Shown piece after piece: positions 10,293 to 20,408 of a DNA stretch of 64,000 nt. The stretch spans positions 996,001 through 1,060,000 of the forward strand of contig NZ_AKVN02000001.1 in NCBI RefSeq assembly GCF_000271485.2. Direction: 5' to 3'. Made by a program: the position numbers and the translations under genes. Positions within the stretch are counted from its first letter, which is position 1. Every line of letters begins with the position of its first letter. Origin of the DNA: Pelosinus fermentans DSM 17108 (lineage in GTDB: Bacteria > Bacillota > Negativicutes > DSM-13327). The notes beneath the pieces were generated by a model. The model made no database searches. It was not told where the DNA came from and was given only the letters and a program-made list of their open reading frames with translations.

Positions 10293-10420
10293 TATAATAG
10301 AGCCCAAGTACATAGGTCTAGTGAGATTCCATTATATATCCTTCTCAAGTAGGTTTTTGGTAAGGACAGTAGTGAACCCTATACCATTTTGGGCCAGAAA
10401 ATTTGAGGGGGACTATTACA
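10293..10420 (+). promoter_or_regulatory. Promoter and possibly structured 5' leader of the zinc-ribbon gene
   Basis: A TATAAT lies at 10293-10298 without a good -35. The 120-nt leader has nested complementary pairs: GCCCAA 10302-10307 with TTGGGC 10389-10394, and ATAGG 10312-10316 with CCTAT 10378-10382. This suggests a multi-helix leader RNA. Its function is unknown. Confidence 0.35.
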
Positions 10421-10729
10421 ATGGTTCAAGACAAAACTTTAGCATGCCGCGAATGTGGCGCAGAATTCGTGTTCTCAGCTTCAGAACAAGAATTCTATAA
10501 CGAAAAAGGCTTCACTAACGAGCCTGGTCGTTGCCCACAATGTCGTGCAGCTCGTAAACAAAGAAATAATGGCGGTAGCAGCTTTAACCGTGGTGGCGCT
10601 CGTCCACAACGCGAAATGCATGATGTAACCTGTGCAGCTTGCGGTGTAGAAACACAAGTGCCTTTCCGTCCAAGCAGCGATCGTCCTGTATATTGCCGCG
10701 ATTGCTTCAGCAAAAACAGCGGTCGTTAA
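10421..10729 (+). CDS. Small zinc-ribbon protein with four CxxC pairs
   Basis: 102 residues from the ATG at 10421, which has GAGGGGG upstream. The N-terminal ribbon is CREC...CPQC (the zf-trcl type with FVFSASEQEFYNEKGF between them) and the second is CAAC...CRDC. A Gly/Asn/Arg-rich linker joins them. It probably binds two zinc ions and may bind nucleic acid; no exact role is known. A strong terminator follows, so it is a single-gene unit with an unusually long leader. Confidence 0.75.
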   Translation: MVQDKTLACRECGAEFVFSASEQEFYNEKGFTNEPGRCPQCRAARKQRNNGGSSFNRGGARPQREMHDVTCAACGVETQVPFRPSSDRPVYCRDCFSKNSGR

Positions 10730-10748
10730 TATCCAAACAACAAATCAG

Positions 10749-10777
10749 CCCTTCTACAATTGTAGAAGGGTTTTTTT
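10749..10777 (+). terminator. Terminator after zinc-ribbon gene
   Basis: A perfect 11-bp-arm palindrome CCCTTCTACAA/TTGTAGAAGGG is followed by seven T. Confidence 0.9.
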
Positions 10778-10794
10778 ATAGTATATAAATCAAA

Positions 10795-10826
10795 CCCTTT
10801 GTGTCCTTCGTGTCCTTTGTGGTTCG
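10795..10826. repeat. Solo arm of family A repeat
   Basis: CCCTTTGTGTCCTTCGTGTC then CTTTGTGGTTC, matching the right arm at 9540-9562 without a partner arm. The rest of the 10778-11059 gap is AT-rich and holds the mdh promoter. Confidence 0.55.
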
Positions 10827-10964
10827 ATTCTTTTATCGGTTTTAAAGAATGCATTGGTATTCTATTATCTGACAAATCGTTTTTCTTACTATTTTATTTC
10901 TTTATCTAGTTTCACAATATTGTATTATTTTTGTAATAGTATGTAATTTAATTCACTTGAGCTC

Positions 10965-10994
10965 TATACAAACCTATGAGAAGAGAGTTATAAT
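10965..10994 (+). promoter_or_regulatory. Likely mdh promoter
   Basis: TATACA, an 18-bp spacer and TATAAT lie 65 bp before the mdh start. Confidence 0.45.
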
Positions 10995-11059
10995 TGTTAG
11001 TAGGGTTAACACATACTAAAAGCAAAAGAATGTACAAACTTTAGGAGGATGATGTCAGG

Positions 11060-11998
11060 ATGAAAATTACAGTTGTTGGTGCTGGTAATGTAGGCGCAAC
11101 CTGCGCAAACGTAATTGCACAAAGAGAATTAGCAAGCGAATTGGTATTATTGGATATCAAGGAAGGGGTTTCTGAAGGTAAAGCATTGGATATGATGCAA
11201 ACTGCAACCTTGCTTGGTTTTGATACTAGGGTTACTGGTAGTACCAGTGACTATAGTAAAACTGCAGATTCCGATGTAGTTGTAATCACCTCTGGTATTC
11301 CTCGCAAACCTGGTATGACGCGTGAAGACTTGATCGGCACCAATGCAGGTATTGTTAAAGGTGTAGTTGATAATATTTTAAAATATTCCCCTAAGGCTAT
11401 CTTTGTAATCATTAGTAATCCAATGGATACAATGACATATCTTGCATTAAAAGCAAGCGGTCTGCCTAAAAATCGCATCATTGGTATGGGCGGTATTTTG
11501 GATAGCTCTCGCTTCAAATGTTATTTGAGCCAAGCTATGAATGTTCCTGCTACTGACATTCACGGTGTAGTAGTTGGTGGTCATGGCGATACTACAATGA
11601 TTCCTTTAACTCGCTTTGCTACATATATGGGTATTCCTGCTGCTGAATTATTAGATGCAGCAACGTTGGAAAAAGTAGCTGCTGATACAATGGTTGGCGG
11701 TGCTACGTTAACTGGTTTATTAGGTACTTCCGCTTGGTATGCTCCTGGCGCTGCAGGTGCTTTACTAGTTGAAGCAATCGTTCGTGATGAGAAGAAAGTA
11801 TATCCATGTTGCGTGGCTTTAGACGGCGAATATGGACAAAAAGACATCTGCTTAGGCGTTCCAGTTGTAATCGGCAAAAATGGTTGGGAAAAAATTGTTG
11901 ATTATAAATTAAATGCAGAAGAACAAGAAAAATTCAATAAGAGCGCTGAAGCTGTTCGTAAAATGAATGCAGTATTAGTGGATCTGAAAGTAGTATAA
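11060..11998 (+). CDS. mdh: Malate dehydrogenase (LDH-like type)
   Basis: 312 residues. NAD-dependent interconversion of malate and oxaloacetate. The Rossmann loop is VGAGNVGATCA at residues 5-15 and the NAD-selecting Asp is in LLDIKEG. The substrate loop GIPRKPGMTREDL carries the two arginines typical of malate over lactate enzymes. The catalytic His is in GGHGDT. AGGAGG lies 9-10 nt before the ATG. Flanked by its own promoter and a strong terminator, so it is monocistronic. Confidence 0.94.
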   Translation: MKITVVGAGNVGATCANVIAQRELASELVLLDIKEGVSEGKALDMMQTATLLGFDTRVTGSTSDYSKTADSDVVVITSGIPRKPGMTREDLIGTNAGIVKGVVDNILKYSPKAIFVIISNPMDTMTYLALKASGLPKNRIIGMGGILDSSRFKCYLSQAMNVPATDIHGVVVGGHGDTTMIPLTRFATYMGIPAAELLDAATLEKVAADTMVGGATLTGLLGTSAWYAPGAAGALLVEAIVRDEKKVYPCCVALDGEYGQKDICLGVPVVIGKNGWEKIVDYKLNAEEQEKFNKSAEAVRKMNAVLVDLKVV

Positions 11999-12024
11999 TA
12001 ATAAAATAGAAGACAAGCATACAA

Positions 12025-12076
12025 AAAATACCCCCTCTGCAAATTTCAGCAATGAAATAAGCAGAGGGGGTATTTT
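12025..12076 (+). terminator. Terminator after mdh
   Basis: AAAATACCCCCTCTGC pairs with GCAGAGGGGGTATTTT (16-bp perfect arms) around a 20-nt loop. Confidence 0.85.
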
Positions 12077-12211
12077 CCGTTTTAGCAACTGAAATGAAGC
12101 AGATTTAAAATAGAAGGATTCTATGTGCTGTCAGCCGAAAAGATAAAAAGCTGCTTTATTTTTTGTGTGTCTGTTAGTTACAATAGAATTTATTTACAAG
12201 AAGGATGTGTA

Positions 12212-12706
12212 ATGATGCAACAAATGCATACAATACTAGATACGGATTGGGGTTACATGAACGCTGTCTGGACAGATATAGGACTGTGGCAGCTTGATTT
12301 TCCTTTTAAAATTAAACCTCAAGAAATAAAGAGTACTACTTCAGCAGATGTAGAGTTGTGGTCAGAGCAATTGAGAAAAGAGTTAAATATGTATTGGCGG
12401 GGCTTTGTTGTTGATTTTGGTGTACCCATTGATTGGCATGGTTATACTTCTTTTCAAAAAGCTGTACTTACTTATACTGCAACGATTCCCTATGGGCAAA
12501 CCATTTCCTATGGAACACTAGCCAAAGAAATAGACAATCCTAAAGCTGTGCGGGCAGTAGGGGGAGCGTTACATATCAATCGTGTACCAATTGTAGTACC
12601 CTGTCACCGAGTGATCGGAGCTAACGGCAGCCTGACAGGATTTGGCGGGGGAGTGGAATTAAAACAAGCGTTGTTGATGCTGGAAAGTGGTATTGCTGAA
12701 TCGTAA
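12212..12706 (+). CDS. ogt: Methylated-DNA-[protein]-cysteine S-methyltransferase (Ogt/MGMT)
   Basis: 164 residues from the ATG at 12212, just after AAGGATG; the longer upstream frame lacks a ribosome site. It is a suicide repair protein that takes alkyl groups from O6-alkylguanine. The acceptor Cys is in PCHRVIG; YTATIPYGQTISYG and the helix-turn-helix with KAVRAVGGALHINRVPIV are typical. The N-terminal domain is short and diverged. A second, domain-only relative lies at 58298. Confidence 0.92.
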   Translation: MMQQMHTILDTDWGYMNAVWTDIGLWQLDFPFKIKPQEIKSTTSADVELWSEQLRKELNMYWRGFVVDFGVPIDWHGYTSFQKAVLTYTATIPYGQTISYGTLAKEIDNPKAVRAVGGALHINRVPIVVPCHRVIGANGSLTGFGGGVELKQALLMLESGIAES

Positions 12707-12859
12707 GGTTGCATTGTAGAATCAGGGGGGGTTAAGAAGTCTTGATACACAATGAACGATTTGATTATATGAAAAAAATATTGTCAATAATTTGTCCTAC
12801 GGTATATAATAAAAGACAGTGTTATTTAATGATTCATAGATGATGAGGAGGGTCAAGGC

Positions 12860-13204
12860 GTGTGCGGTTTTCTGCTGCGTATGATTTTAAATGCTGTATT
12901 ATTGTTTTTGCTTATCATAAAATTACCTGGGATCTTCGTTGATACCTTAGGCGGTGCATTACTGGGTGCTGTAGTTATTGGATTAGCCAATAGTGCTGTG
13001 AGACCCTTGCTTGCGTTAAAAACGAAACCCTTCAATTGGCTCACTTTAGGTGGATTGACTTTTTTTATGAATATATTGACTCCTATGTTAGTAATGAAAA
13101 CCTTACCGGGTTATCAAATTTACAGCATGGCCGCACCTGTGACAGGTGTTTGCTTAATGACCCTTTGCAGTTGTACTTTATCGAAAGTAATCAAGGACCG
13201 ATAA
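12860..13204 (+). CDS. Phage-holin-4-like small membrane protein
   Basis: 114 residues with a GTG start after GAGGAGGG. Three or four membrane helices cover almost all of the chain, with the family pattern GGALLGAVVIGLANSAVRPLL and LTLGGLTFFMNILTPML. This resembles the chromosomal Phage_holin_4 family (YvlD-like), which is not evidence of a prophage. Its function is unknown. It is 21 bp upstream of the HAD gene and may be cotranscribed with it. Confidence 0.7.
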   Translation: MCGFLLRMILNAVLLFLLIIKLPGIFVDTLGGALLGAVVIGLANSAVRPLLALKTKPFNWLTLGGLTFFMNILTPMLVMKTLPGYQIYSMAAPVTGVCLMTLCSCTLSKVIKDR

Positions 13205-13225
13205 CGAGATAGCGGAGGTTATTGC

Positions 13226-14023
13226 ATGATAATTAAATTAGTGGCAGTAGATATGGATGACACATTGCTGGATGGAACTCTAAAAGTTTCCCCGCGAACT
13301 TGTGAAGCGATTCAGAAGGCTTATGAGCAAGGAGTTCTTGTAACAATCGCTACAGGCAGAATGTTCAGCTCAGCAGTGCCTTTTGCCCAAGAGCTTGCTA
13401 TACGAACACCGATTATCACTTATAATGGTGGTATGATTCGGTCTGCTTTTACCAAGGAAATGTTATTCCATAAGACCATTTCTCCAGAAGTAGCCGGAAA
13501 AATTGTAGAATTTTTTCATGAAAAGGGCTGGTATCTGCAATCACATATAAATGATGAATTATATGTAGTAGAACGCAATGAAAAGGCGAAGCTTTATGAG
13601 TCGATAGCGGGTATTTCGGCAGTTCCTATTGGTGATACGTTTTATTCCATGCGGCATGAGCCTACTAAAATGCTGGCCATAGCTGAACCCCATGAAATAA
13701 TTGAGATACAAAAGAAAATTAATAATGAGTTTGCTGGAGATATCTATGCCGCTTCTTCTAAATCGAATTATTTAGAAATGATGCATCCCAGCGTCAATAA
13801 AGGACATGGGTTAGAATTGCTGGCACAGAGCCTGAATATCACCCGTGGAGAAGTAATGGCGATTGGTGATTCGAATAATGACATTCCAATGCTTGAATAT
13901 GCTGGTTTCGGTGTAGCTATGGGAAATGCAACTGATAAAATAAAAGCAGTTGCCCAAGCTGTTACTGGTCATCACAATGCCCACGGCGTAGCCGAGGCCA
14001 TTGAAAAATATGTATTAAAGTAA
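13226..14023 (+). CDS. Cof-type HAD-IIB sugar-phosphate phosphatase
   Basis: 265 residues. The nucleophile motif DMDDTLLD is at residues 9-16, motif II Thr is in ATGRMF, and the Mg-binding motif is GDSNNDIPML near 213. A Cof-type cap domain lies between. It hydrolyses phosphorylated sugars or related metabolites; substrate cannot be told. A terminator follows. Confidence 0.9.
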   Translation: MIIKLVAVDMDDTLLDGTLKVSPRTCEAIQKAYEQGVLVTIATGRMFSSAVPFAQELAIRTPIITYNGGMIRSAFTKEMLFHKTISPEVAGKIVEFFHEKGWYLQSHINDELYVVERNEKAKLYESIAGISAVPIGDTFYSMRHEPTKMLAIAEPHEIIEIQKKINNEFAGDIYAASSKSNYLEMMHPSVNKGHGLELLAQSLNITRGEVMAIGDSNNDIPMLEYAGFGVAMGNATDKIKAVAQAVTGHHNAHGVAEAIEKYVLK

Positions 14024-14067
14024 TAAAAAACTTCGTTCTTAGGGAAAATAAGAGCGAAGTTTTTTAT
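14024..14067 (+). terminator. Terminator after HAD gene
   Basis: AAAAAACTTCG.TCTTA pairs with TAAGA.CGAAGTTTTTT. The symmetric A and T runs could work in both directions. Confidence 0.85.
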
Positions 14068-14179
14068 TACTTAACAATCAGAGATACATGCATTATTAAA
14101 GTATGATTTTGGTAACTATAATACTAAAAAGTATGTACTTGTAAAATAGTAATCTATAGTATAGAATCAAGGCATGATT

Positions 14180-14206
14180 TGGTATAATTTTCAATACTTA
14201 GTATTG
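14180..14206 (+). promoter_or_regulatory. Extended -10 promoter and overlapping palindromic operator of the ene-reductase gene
   Basis: TGG-TATAAT (14180-14188) is followed by the perfect palindrome CAATACT-T-AGTATTG at 14192-14206, where transcription would start. A looser relative, ATACT-N4-AGTAT, lies at 14121-14134. A repressor site is a reasonable reading; no repressor gene is adjacent. Confidence 0.45.
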
Positions 14207-14246
14207 ATGTATAACCTTATAAATAATAGATGAAAGGATGATATAT

Positions 14247-15260
14247 ATGTTATTTACTCCTATTTCTATTAAGAACCTGACCTTAAAGAATCGGATTGTC
14301 ATGCCGCCCATGTGTATGTACAGTGCGGCAGATGATGGCATGGTGACGGACTGGCATGTTATTCATTATGCCACACGGGCCGCAGGGCAAGTGGGGCTGA
14401 TTATTGTAGAAGCTACTGGTATTGAACCCCGTGGACGTATTTCCAATCAGGATTTAGGTATTTGGGATGATGCTCATATCCCAGGTCTTAAAAAGGTGGT
14501 TGATCAGGTTCATGCCCAAGGGGGAAAAATCGGTATTCAACTGGCTCATGCAGGCAGAAAGAGCGGCGTTGTTAACAGCACACCCGTAGCACCTTCCGCG
14601 ATTGCTTTTAGCGAAGAATACGCCCTGCCTAAAGCGTTGACCTTGCAGGAAATCAAAGAAGTCGTTCAAAAGTTTGCCCAGGGAGCAAGGCGGGCAGTTG
14701 CTGCTGGTTTTGATATTCTTGAAATTCATGCTGCTCATGGATATTTGATCAATGAATTTTTATCACCGCTAACCAATACTCGTACTGATGAGTATGGAGG
14801 AAGCCTGGAAAAGAGAGTGCGTTTCTTAGATGAGGTTCTGCTTGCTGTCAAACAGGTCATCCCAGGGGAAATGCCAATCATTGTTCGGGTATCGGCAGAT
14901 GACTACCATCCAGAAGGAAACACACCGGAACTTATTGCTGCTATGCTAAACCTGGTGAAACATCATGGTATTGATGTAGTCAATGTAAGCTCTGGTGCTG
15001 TTATATCGGCAATGCCACGTGCCTATGCTGGATATCAGGTTGCCATGGCACTTACGATTAAAGAGAAAACCCAGCTGCCTGTATTGGCAGGAGGACTCAT
15101 TACAGAGCCTGCTCAAGTTCTGCAAATGCTTAAGGCTGGTATTGACTTAGTGTACACAGGCAGAGAATTGCTGCGAAATCCTTATTGGCCTTTGCAGGCT
15201 GCTCATGTTCTGCAGGAAGAAGTACAATGGCCCGAAGCCTATGTGCGAGCCAAATGGTAA
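14247..15260 (+). CDS. namA: NADPH/NADH:flavin oxidoreductase, YqjM/NamA-type old yellow enzyme
   Basis: 337 residues from the ATG at 14247 (AAAGG 9 nt upstream). FMN-dependent ene-reductase acting on alpha,beta-unsaturated carbonyl compounds and nitro compounds. The YqjM subclass is recognised by MPPMCMYS near residue 20, whose Cys and Tyr tune the flavin, by the HAAHGYL active-site His pair region near 165, and by VLAGGLI and YTGRELLRNPYW at the C-terminus. It has its own promoter/operator and terminator. Confidence 0.92.
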   Translation: MLFTPISIKNLTLKNRIVMPPMCMYSAADDGMVTDWHVIHYATRAAGQVGLIIVEATGIEPRGRISNQDLGIWDDAHIPGLKKVVDQVHAQGGKIGIQLAHAGRKSGVVNSTPVAPSAIAFSEEYALPKALTLQEIKEVVQKFAQGARRAVAAGFDILEIHAAHGYLINEFLSPLTNTRTDEYGGSLEKRVRFLDEVLLAVKQVIPGEMPIIVRVSADDYHPEGNTPELIAAMLNLVKHHGIDVVNVSSGAVISAMPRAYAGYQVAMALTIKEKTQLPVLAGGLITEPAQVLQMLKAGIDLVYTGRELLRNPYWPLQAAHVLQEEVQWPEAYVRAKW

Positions 15261-15273
15261 AATAGAAAAAATG

Positions 15274-15303
15274 GAGGCTATCGTAAAGATAGTCTCTATT
15301 TTT
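15274..15303 (+). terminator. Terminator after namA-like gene
   Basis: GAGGCTATC-gtaaa-GATAGTCTC is followed by TATTTTTT. Confidence 0.75.
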
Positions 15304-15370
15304 TCTCAGTGTTCTCTGCGCCTCTGCGGTTCGCTTTACTTTCTATGTTTTAAAGGACGCGTAGCATTTT
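15304..15370. repeat. Inverted-repeat partner of 20409-20482 (family A half element)
   Basis: CTCAGTGTTCTCTGCGCCTC, GGTTCGCTTTACTTT and TTTTAAAGGACGCG match the reverse complement of the element after bioA, with several mismatches. The two copies face each other across the bio cluster. Confidence 0.65.
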
Positions 15371-15400
15371 TCTTATCCGCAAATTTTTGCTGCAAAAGAA

Positions 15401-15429
15401 TTTACATTTTGCAGCAAGAAGTGTATGAT
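15401..15429 (+). promoter_or_regulatory. Promoter of the bioY-WFDA cluster
   Basis: TTTACA, an exact 17-bp spacer and TATGAT. The BirA-type operator starts 5 bp downstream, over the expected start of transcription. Confidence 0.65.
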
Positions 15430-15433
15430 TATA

Positions 15434-15466
15434 TTGTTAACCTTTATTGAATATTTGGTTTACCAA
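15434..15466 (+). promoter_or_regulatory. BirA operator 1 (biotin repressor site)
   Basis: TTGTTAACC-N14-GGTTTACCAA is nearly the published BirA consensus TTGTAAACC-N14/15-GGTTTACAA. It lies at the start of the leader, 228 bp upstream of bioY. Confidence 0.75.
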
Positions 15467-15495
15467 TGTGGGTAACAGAATAAAGCAACATCGAG

Positions 15496-15566
15496 TTGTC
15501 ATTGCGAGCAGCGCGAAGCAATCCCCTCTGGGTTAAGAGATTGCTTCACTTTGTTCGCAATGACAA
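15496..15566. repeat. Family B palindrome in the bioY leader
   Basis: TTGTCATTGCGAGC..GCGAAGCAATC pairs with GATTGCTTCAC..GTTCGCAATGACAA, the same unit as at 3953-4023. A solo family A arm (CTTCGTGCCTTCGCGGTTC) follows at 15607-15625. The 15261-15693 gap is otherwise filled by the terminator, promoter and operators listed separately. Confidence 0.8.
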
Positions 15567-15648
15567 AAAGCGAGAAATATTGCCTGCTAACAGAACTTCA
15601 CTGGCTTCGTGCCTTCGCGGTTCAAAAAGCTTTTTTATTTAACCAATA

Positions 15649-15676
15649 CGTTAACCTAAAAATATTATTAGTTAAC
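15649..15676 (+). promoter_or_regulatory. BirA-like operator 2 next to the bioY ribosome site
   Basis: An inverted pair of GTTAACCT and AGTTAAC is separated by 12 bp, ending 5 bp before AGGAGG of bioY. It is weaker than operator 1 but has the same GTTAACC core. Confidence 0.5.
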
Positions 15677-15693
15677 AAAAGGAGGATTCCAGC

Positions 15694-16188
15694 ATGTACA
15701 ACACTCGAAGATTGACGGAGACTGCGCTGCTGACTACTTTGATTACCGTTTCTGGTGCGATTAAGCTGCCTGGCTTCATTCCAGGTACAGAGTTTCAATT
15801 ATCAGCTCCTTTGGCGGTAGCGATCTGTGGGGTCTTTGGTTTCACTAAGTACATAACCGCAGGTATATTATCGAGTCTCATTGGACTTATATTGGGTACC
15901 CAGAATTTGCTGAATGTGGGGATTGCCATGATTTTTCGTTTAGTCGTAGGCATTTGTGTGACTGGTTTAGGGACATCATGGCCTGTGTTAGTGCTGGCAG
16001 GACCATTAGGATCCAGCGTGGCTCGCCTGGCTCTTGGAGGAATATTGGGTAAGGGAGCAATACCTCTTTTGCTGGCGGCAGTGCCAGGTATGATTTATAC
16101 AGCACTGACTGCCTGGCCTCTTACCTTATTATTAAAGAAAGTGAAGCTGCAGACCGAAAGGGTGGTACAAAGTGGTGTACAGCGTTAG
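15694..16188 (+). CDS. bioY: BioY, biotin transporter substrate-binding subunit
   Basis: 164 residues, about six membrane helices, with the BioY pattern TALITVSGAIKLPGF-like near the start (TTLITVSGAIKLPGFIPG). Binds biotin in the membrane as the S component of an ECF transporter or alone. No ECF ATPase genes are adjacent. First gene of the biotin cluster; its 3' end overlaps bioW by 17 bp, so translation is probably coupled. It is likely repressed by BirA with biotin through the upstream operators. Confidence 0.85.
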   Translation: MYNTRRLTETALLTTLITVSGAIKLPGFIPGTEFQLSAPLAVAICGVFGFTKYITAGILSSLIGLILGTQNLLNVGIAMIFRLVVGICVTGLGTSWPVLVLAGPLGSSVARLALGGILGKGAIPLLLAAVPGMIYTALTAWPLTLLLKKVKLQTERVVQSGVQR

Positions 16189-16921
16189 AATGCGGGCGGC
16201 CCAGGGAGGACGGCATGAAGAGGGCGGGCGTCATATTTCTGGTGCAGAGCGGATTGTTCCTTATGATAAAGTAGAGCAGACGGCTGCTGGAATGCTGGAA
16301 AGAGCCTTTACTCACAGTCGGGGACAGGCTGATTTTATTAATATTACGATAGAAACAGTACAGCCTAGCAGGATACAACAGGTACCTTTGCTGCCTGTTT
16401 ATCCTTCTTCCTCCCTTACGAGAGAGGAAGGGCATAAGGCAGCAGAACATGCATTAGTTGCAGCCGGGGTAACGCCCAGTGGGGCAAAGCAGGGGATCTT
16501 AAGTTTGTCGTCTTTAGCTGACAGTATGCGTGGAGCCATGCTGTTATGTGCTGTTACGGGTCGGCGTCTTGATGATACAGAAGACAGAGGCATTCGGGTA
16601 TCTCGTATGGATATTGAAAACGAAGAAGCATTGATTGAAAGACTGGTAAAGCAGGGGATTCACAATCTGCATGTGCAAGAAGCGCTGGTGCTGGCAAGTA
16701 AAGTAGCTGCTGGTCCTGGTGTAGTAGCTGAACTTTGCTGGTCTGATGATCCTGAATATACAATGGGATATGTTGCTTCTGCTAAAGGATACATTCGCAT
16801 TCCTCATTGCAAACCCTTAGGAAATTCTGTGGGCGGGCGAATCTTTTTTGTAAATCCTGCTGCGGATAGATCCCTTTTGGAGAATTATTTACAACACCAG
16901 CCAGTGCTTGTAATACTATAA
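16172..16921 (+). CDS. bioW: BioW, 6-carboxyhexanoate-CoA ligase (pimeloyl-CoA synthetase)
   Basis: 249 residues, usual length. Activates free pimelate with CoA and ATP, feeding BioF. YSVRMRA, GRHISGAERIVP and THSRGQADF in the first 50 residues are hallmark family segments; GNSVGGRIFFV lies near the end. Tandem GTG codons at 16172 and 16175 are the possible starts, with GGGTGG upstream. Use of BioW means pimelate rather than the BioC/BioH malonyl route supplies the chain. Confidence 0.93.
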   Translation: MVYSVRMRAAQGGRHEEGGRHISGAERIVPYDKVEQTAAGMLERAFTHSRGQADFINITIETVQPSRIQQVPLLPVYPSSSLTREEGHKAAEHALVAAGVTPSGAKQGILSLSSLADSMRGAMLLCAVTGRRLDDTEDRGIRVSRMDIENEEALIERLVKQGIHNLHVQEALVLASKVAAGPGVVAELCWSDDPEYTMGYVASAKGYIRIPHCKPLGNSVGGRIFFVNPAADRSLLENYLQHQPVLVIL

Positions 16922-16936
16922 AGGACAAGGTATAAT

Positions 16937-18106
16937 ATGGAATTTTGTAAAACATATCTTTTAAAGGTTCAGGAGCAAAATTTATACCGAAAGCCAGTGA
17001 GCTACCGATTTTCAGATGCGGTTCACGTAGAGCTGGAAGGCAAAACCTATTTATCATTATCGACGAATAATTATTTAGGATTAACTCATTCTACTGCTGT
17101 ACAGCAGGCTGCTGTAGATGCTATTTGTCAGTATGGCACAGGATCAGGAGGGGCCAGGCTGACAACGGGGAGTCATCCCCTATATCAAAAGCTGGAACAA
17201 GGACTGGCAGCCTTTAAGAAGACGGAAGCTGCTGTAGTTTTTAATACAGGTTATATGGCCAATGTAGGAGTGATTAGTGCTTTATCTGGTAAGGGTGATG
17301 TAATCTTCAGCGATGCACTCAATCATGCCAGCATCATTGATGGCTGCTGTTTGTCTAAAGCTCATAGGGTGGTATATCGTCATGGGGATATGGATGATTT
17401 GGCAGAGAAACTAAAAAATACGCCTTGCTCAGACCGGCGTCTCATTGTCACTGACGGGGTATTCAGTATGGATGGTGATATTGCACCTCTGGATGATATT
17501 GCTGCCTTAGGAGAAATCTATGGGGCTATGGTTATGGTGGATGATGCCCATGCAGTAGGGGTCCTAGGGAATGGGGGCTGCGGTACGGTGGATCATTTTG
17601 GTTTGCAGGGAAAGGTCGATATTCAAATGGGAACACTGAGCAAGTCGCTGGCATCCGAAGGTGGTTATGTGGCTGGCAGCCAAGCGCTGATTGCATACCT
17701 GATGAATAAAGCCCGCAGTTTTATTTTCTCTACTGCTTTATCGCCAGCGACAGTAGGGGCGGCTCATGGGGCATTGCTGGAGCTGCAGAATCACCCGGAG
17801 CTGGTTGAGACTGTATTACAGAATGCTCAATATGTACGAGAGGCACTAACCGCTGCCGACGTACCTGTAGAAGGAAATATGACTCCTATACTGCCGATTA
17901 TGGTAGGAGAAGCAGCTCTTGCGATAAAAATGGTTGAGTTATTAAAAGAAGAAGGCTTACTCGTATCAGCCATCCGCCCGCCGACAGTACCCCCTGGCAG
18001 CAGCCGATTGCGCCTGACAATATCCGCTGCCCATGACAGGAAAGAATTAGCCCAAGCGGTGGAAAGCATCATTGCAGTGAGTAGGAAAGTGAAGTTAATA
18101 ACCTAG
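16937..18106 (+). CDS. bioF: BioF, 8-amino-7-oxononanoate synthase
   Basis: 389 residues, a PLP enzyme condensing pimeloyl-CoA with alanine. The PLP lysine is in GTLSKSLASEGGY; the aspartate that holds the pyridine nitrogen is in MVDDAHAVGVLG; GSGGARLTTG lies near residue 75. The related 2-amino-3-ketobutyrate CoA ligase is possible by sequence, but the bio context decides. It follows bioW by 15 bp. Confidence 0.95.
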   Translation: MEFCKTYLLKVQEQNLYRKPVSYRFSDAVHVELEGKTYLSLSTNNYLGLTHSTAVQQAAVDAICQYGTGSGGARLTTGSHPLYQKLEQGLAAFKKTEAAVVFNTGYMANVGVISALSGKGDVIFSDALNHASIIDGCCLSKAHRVVYRHGDMDDLAEKLKNTPCSDRRLIVTDGVFSMDGDIAPLDDIAALGEIYGAMVMVDDAHAVGVLGNGGCGTVDHFGLQGKVDIQMGTLSKSLASEGGYVAGSQALIAYLMNKARSFIFSTALSPATVGAAHGALLELQNHPELVETVLQNAQYVREALTAADVPVEGNMTPILPIMVGEAALAIKMVELLKEEGLLVSAIRPPTVPPGSSRLRLTISAAHDRKELAQAVESIIAVSRKVKLIT

Positions 18107-18127
18107 GAAAGTTTTTTAAGGAGAGTG

Positions 18128-18232
18128 TTAAACGCAGAGGGCACAGAGATCCGCAGAGAACACAGAGAAGTGCTATTTCTCCCCTTTGTGTTCTTCGTGT
18201 CCGCGTAAGCGGCTTTGCGTCTTCGCGTTTCA
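18128..18232. repeat. Family A repeat inside the bio operon (bioF-bioD gap)
   Basis: TTAAACGCAGAGGGCACAGAG at the left; the inner hairpin CCGC-GTAA-GCGG lies at 18201-18212; the right arm is TTTGCGTCTTCGCGTTTC. It fills the only large gap inside the cluster, so it would be part of a bio transcript. Confidence 0.75.
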
Positions 18233-18271
18233 AAATATTTTTTTTATGGTGAAGTCGCAAAAAAGATGTAA

Positions 18272-20406
<2,135 letters not shown>

Positions 20407-20408
20407 AT

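Noticed and set aside
12860-13204. Holin-like protein taken as sign of a prophage.
   Set aside because: No phage genes, integrase or attachment sites lie nearby; this holin-like family is often chromosomal.
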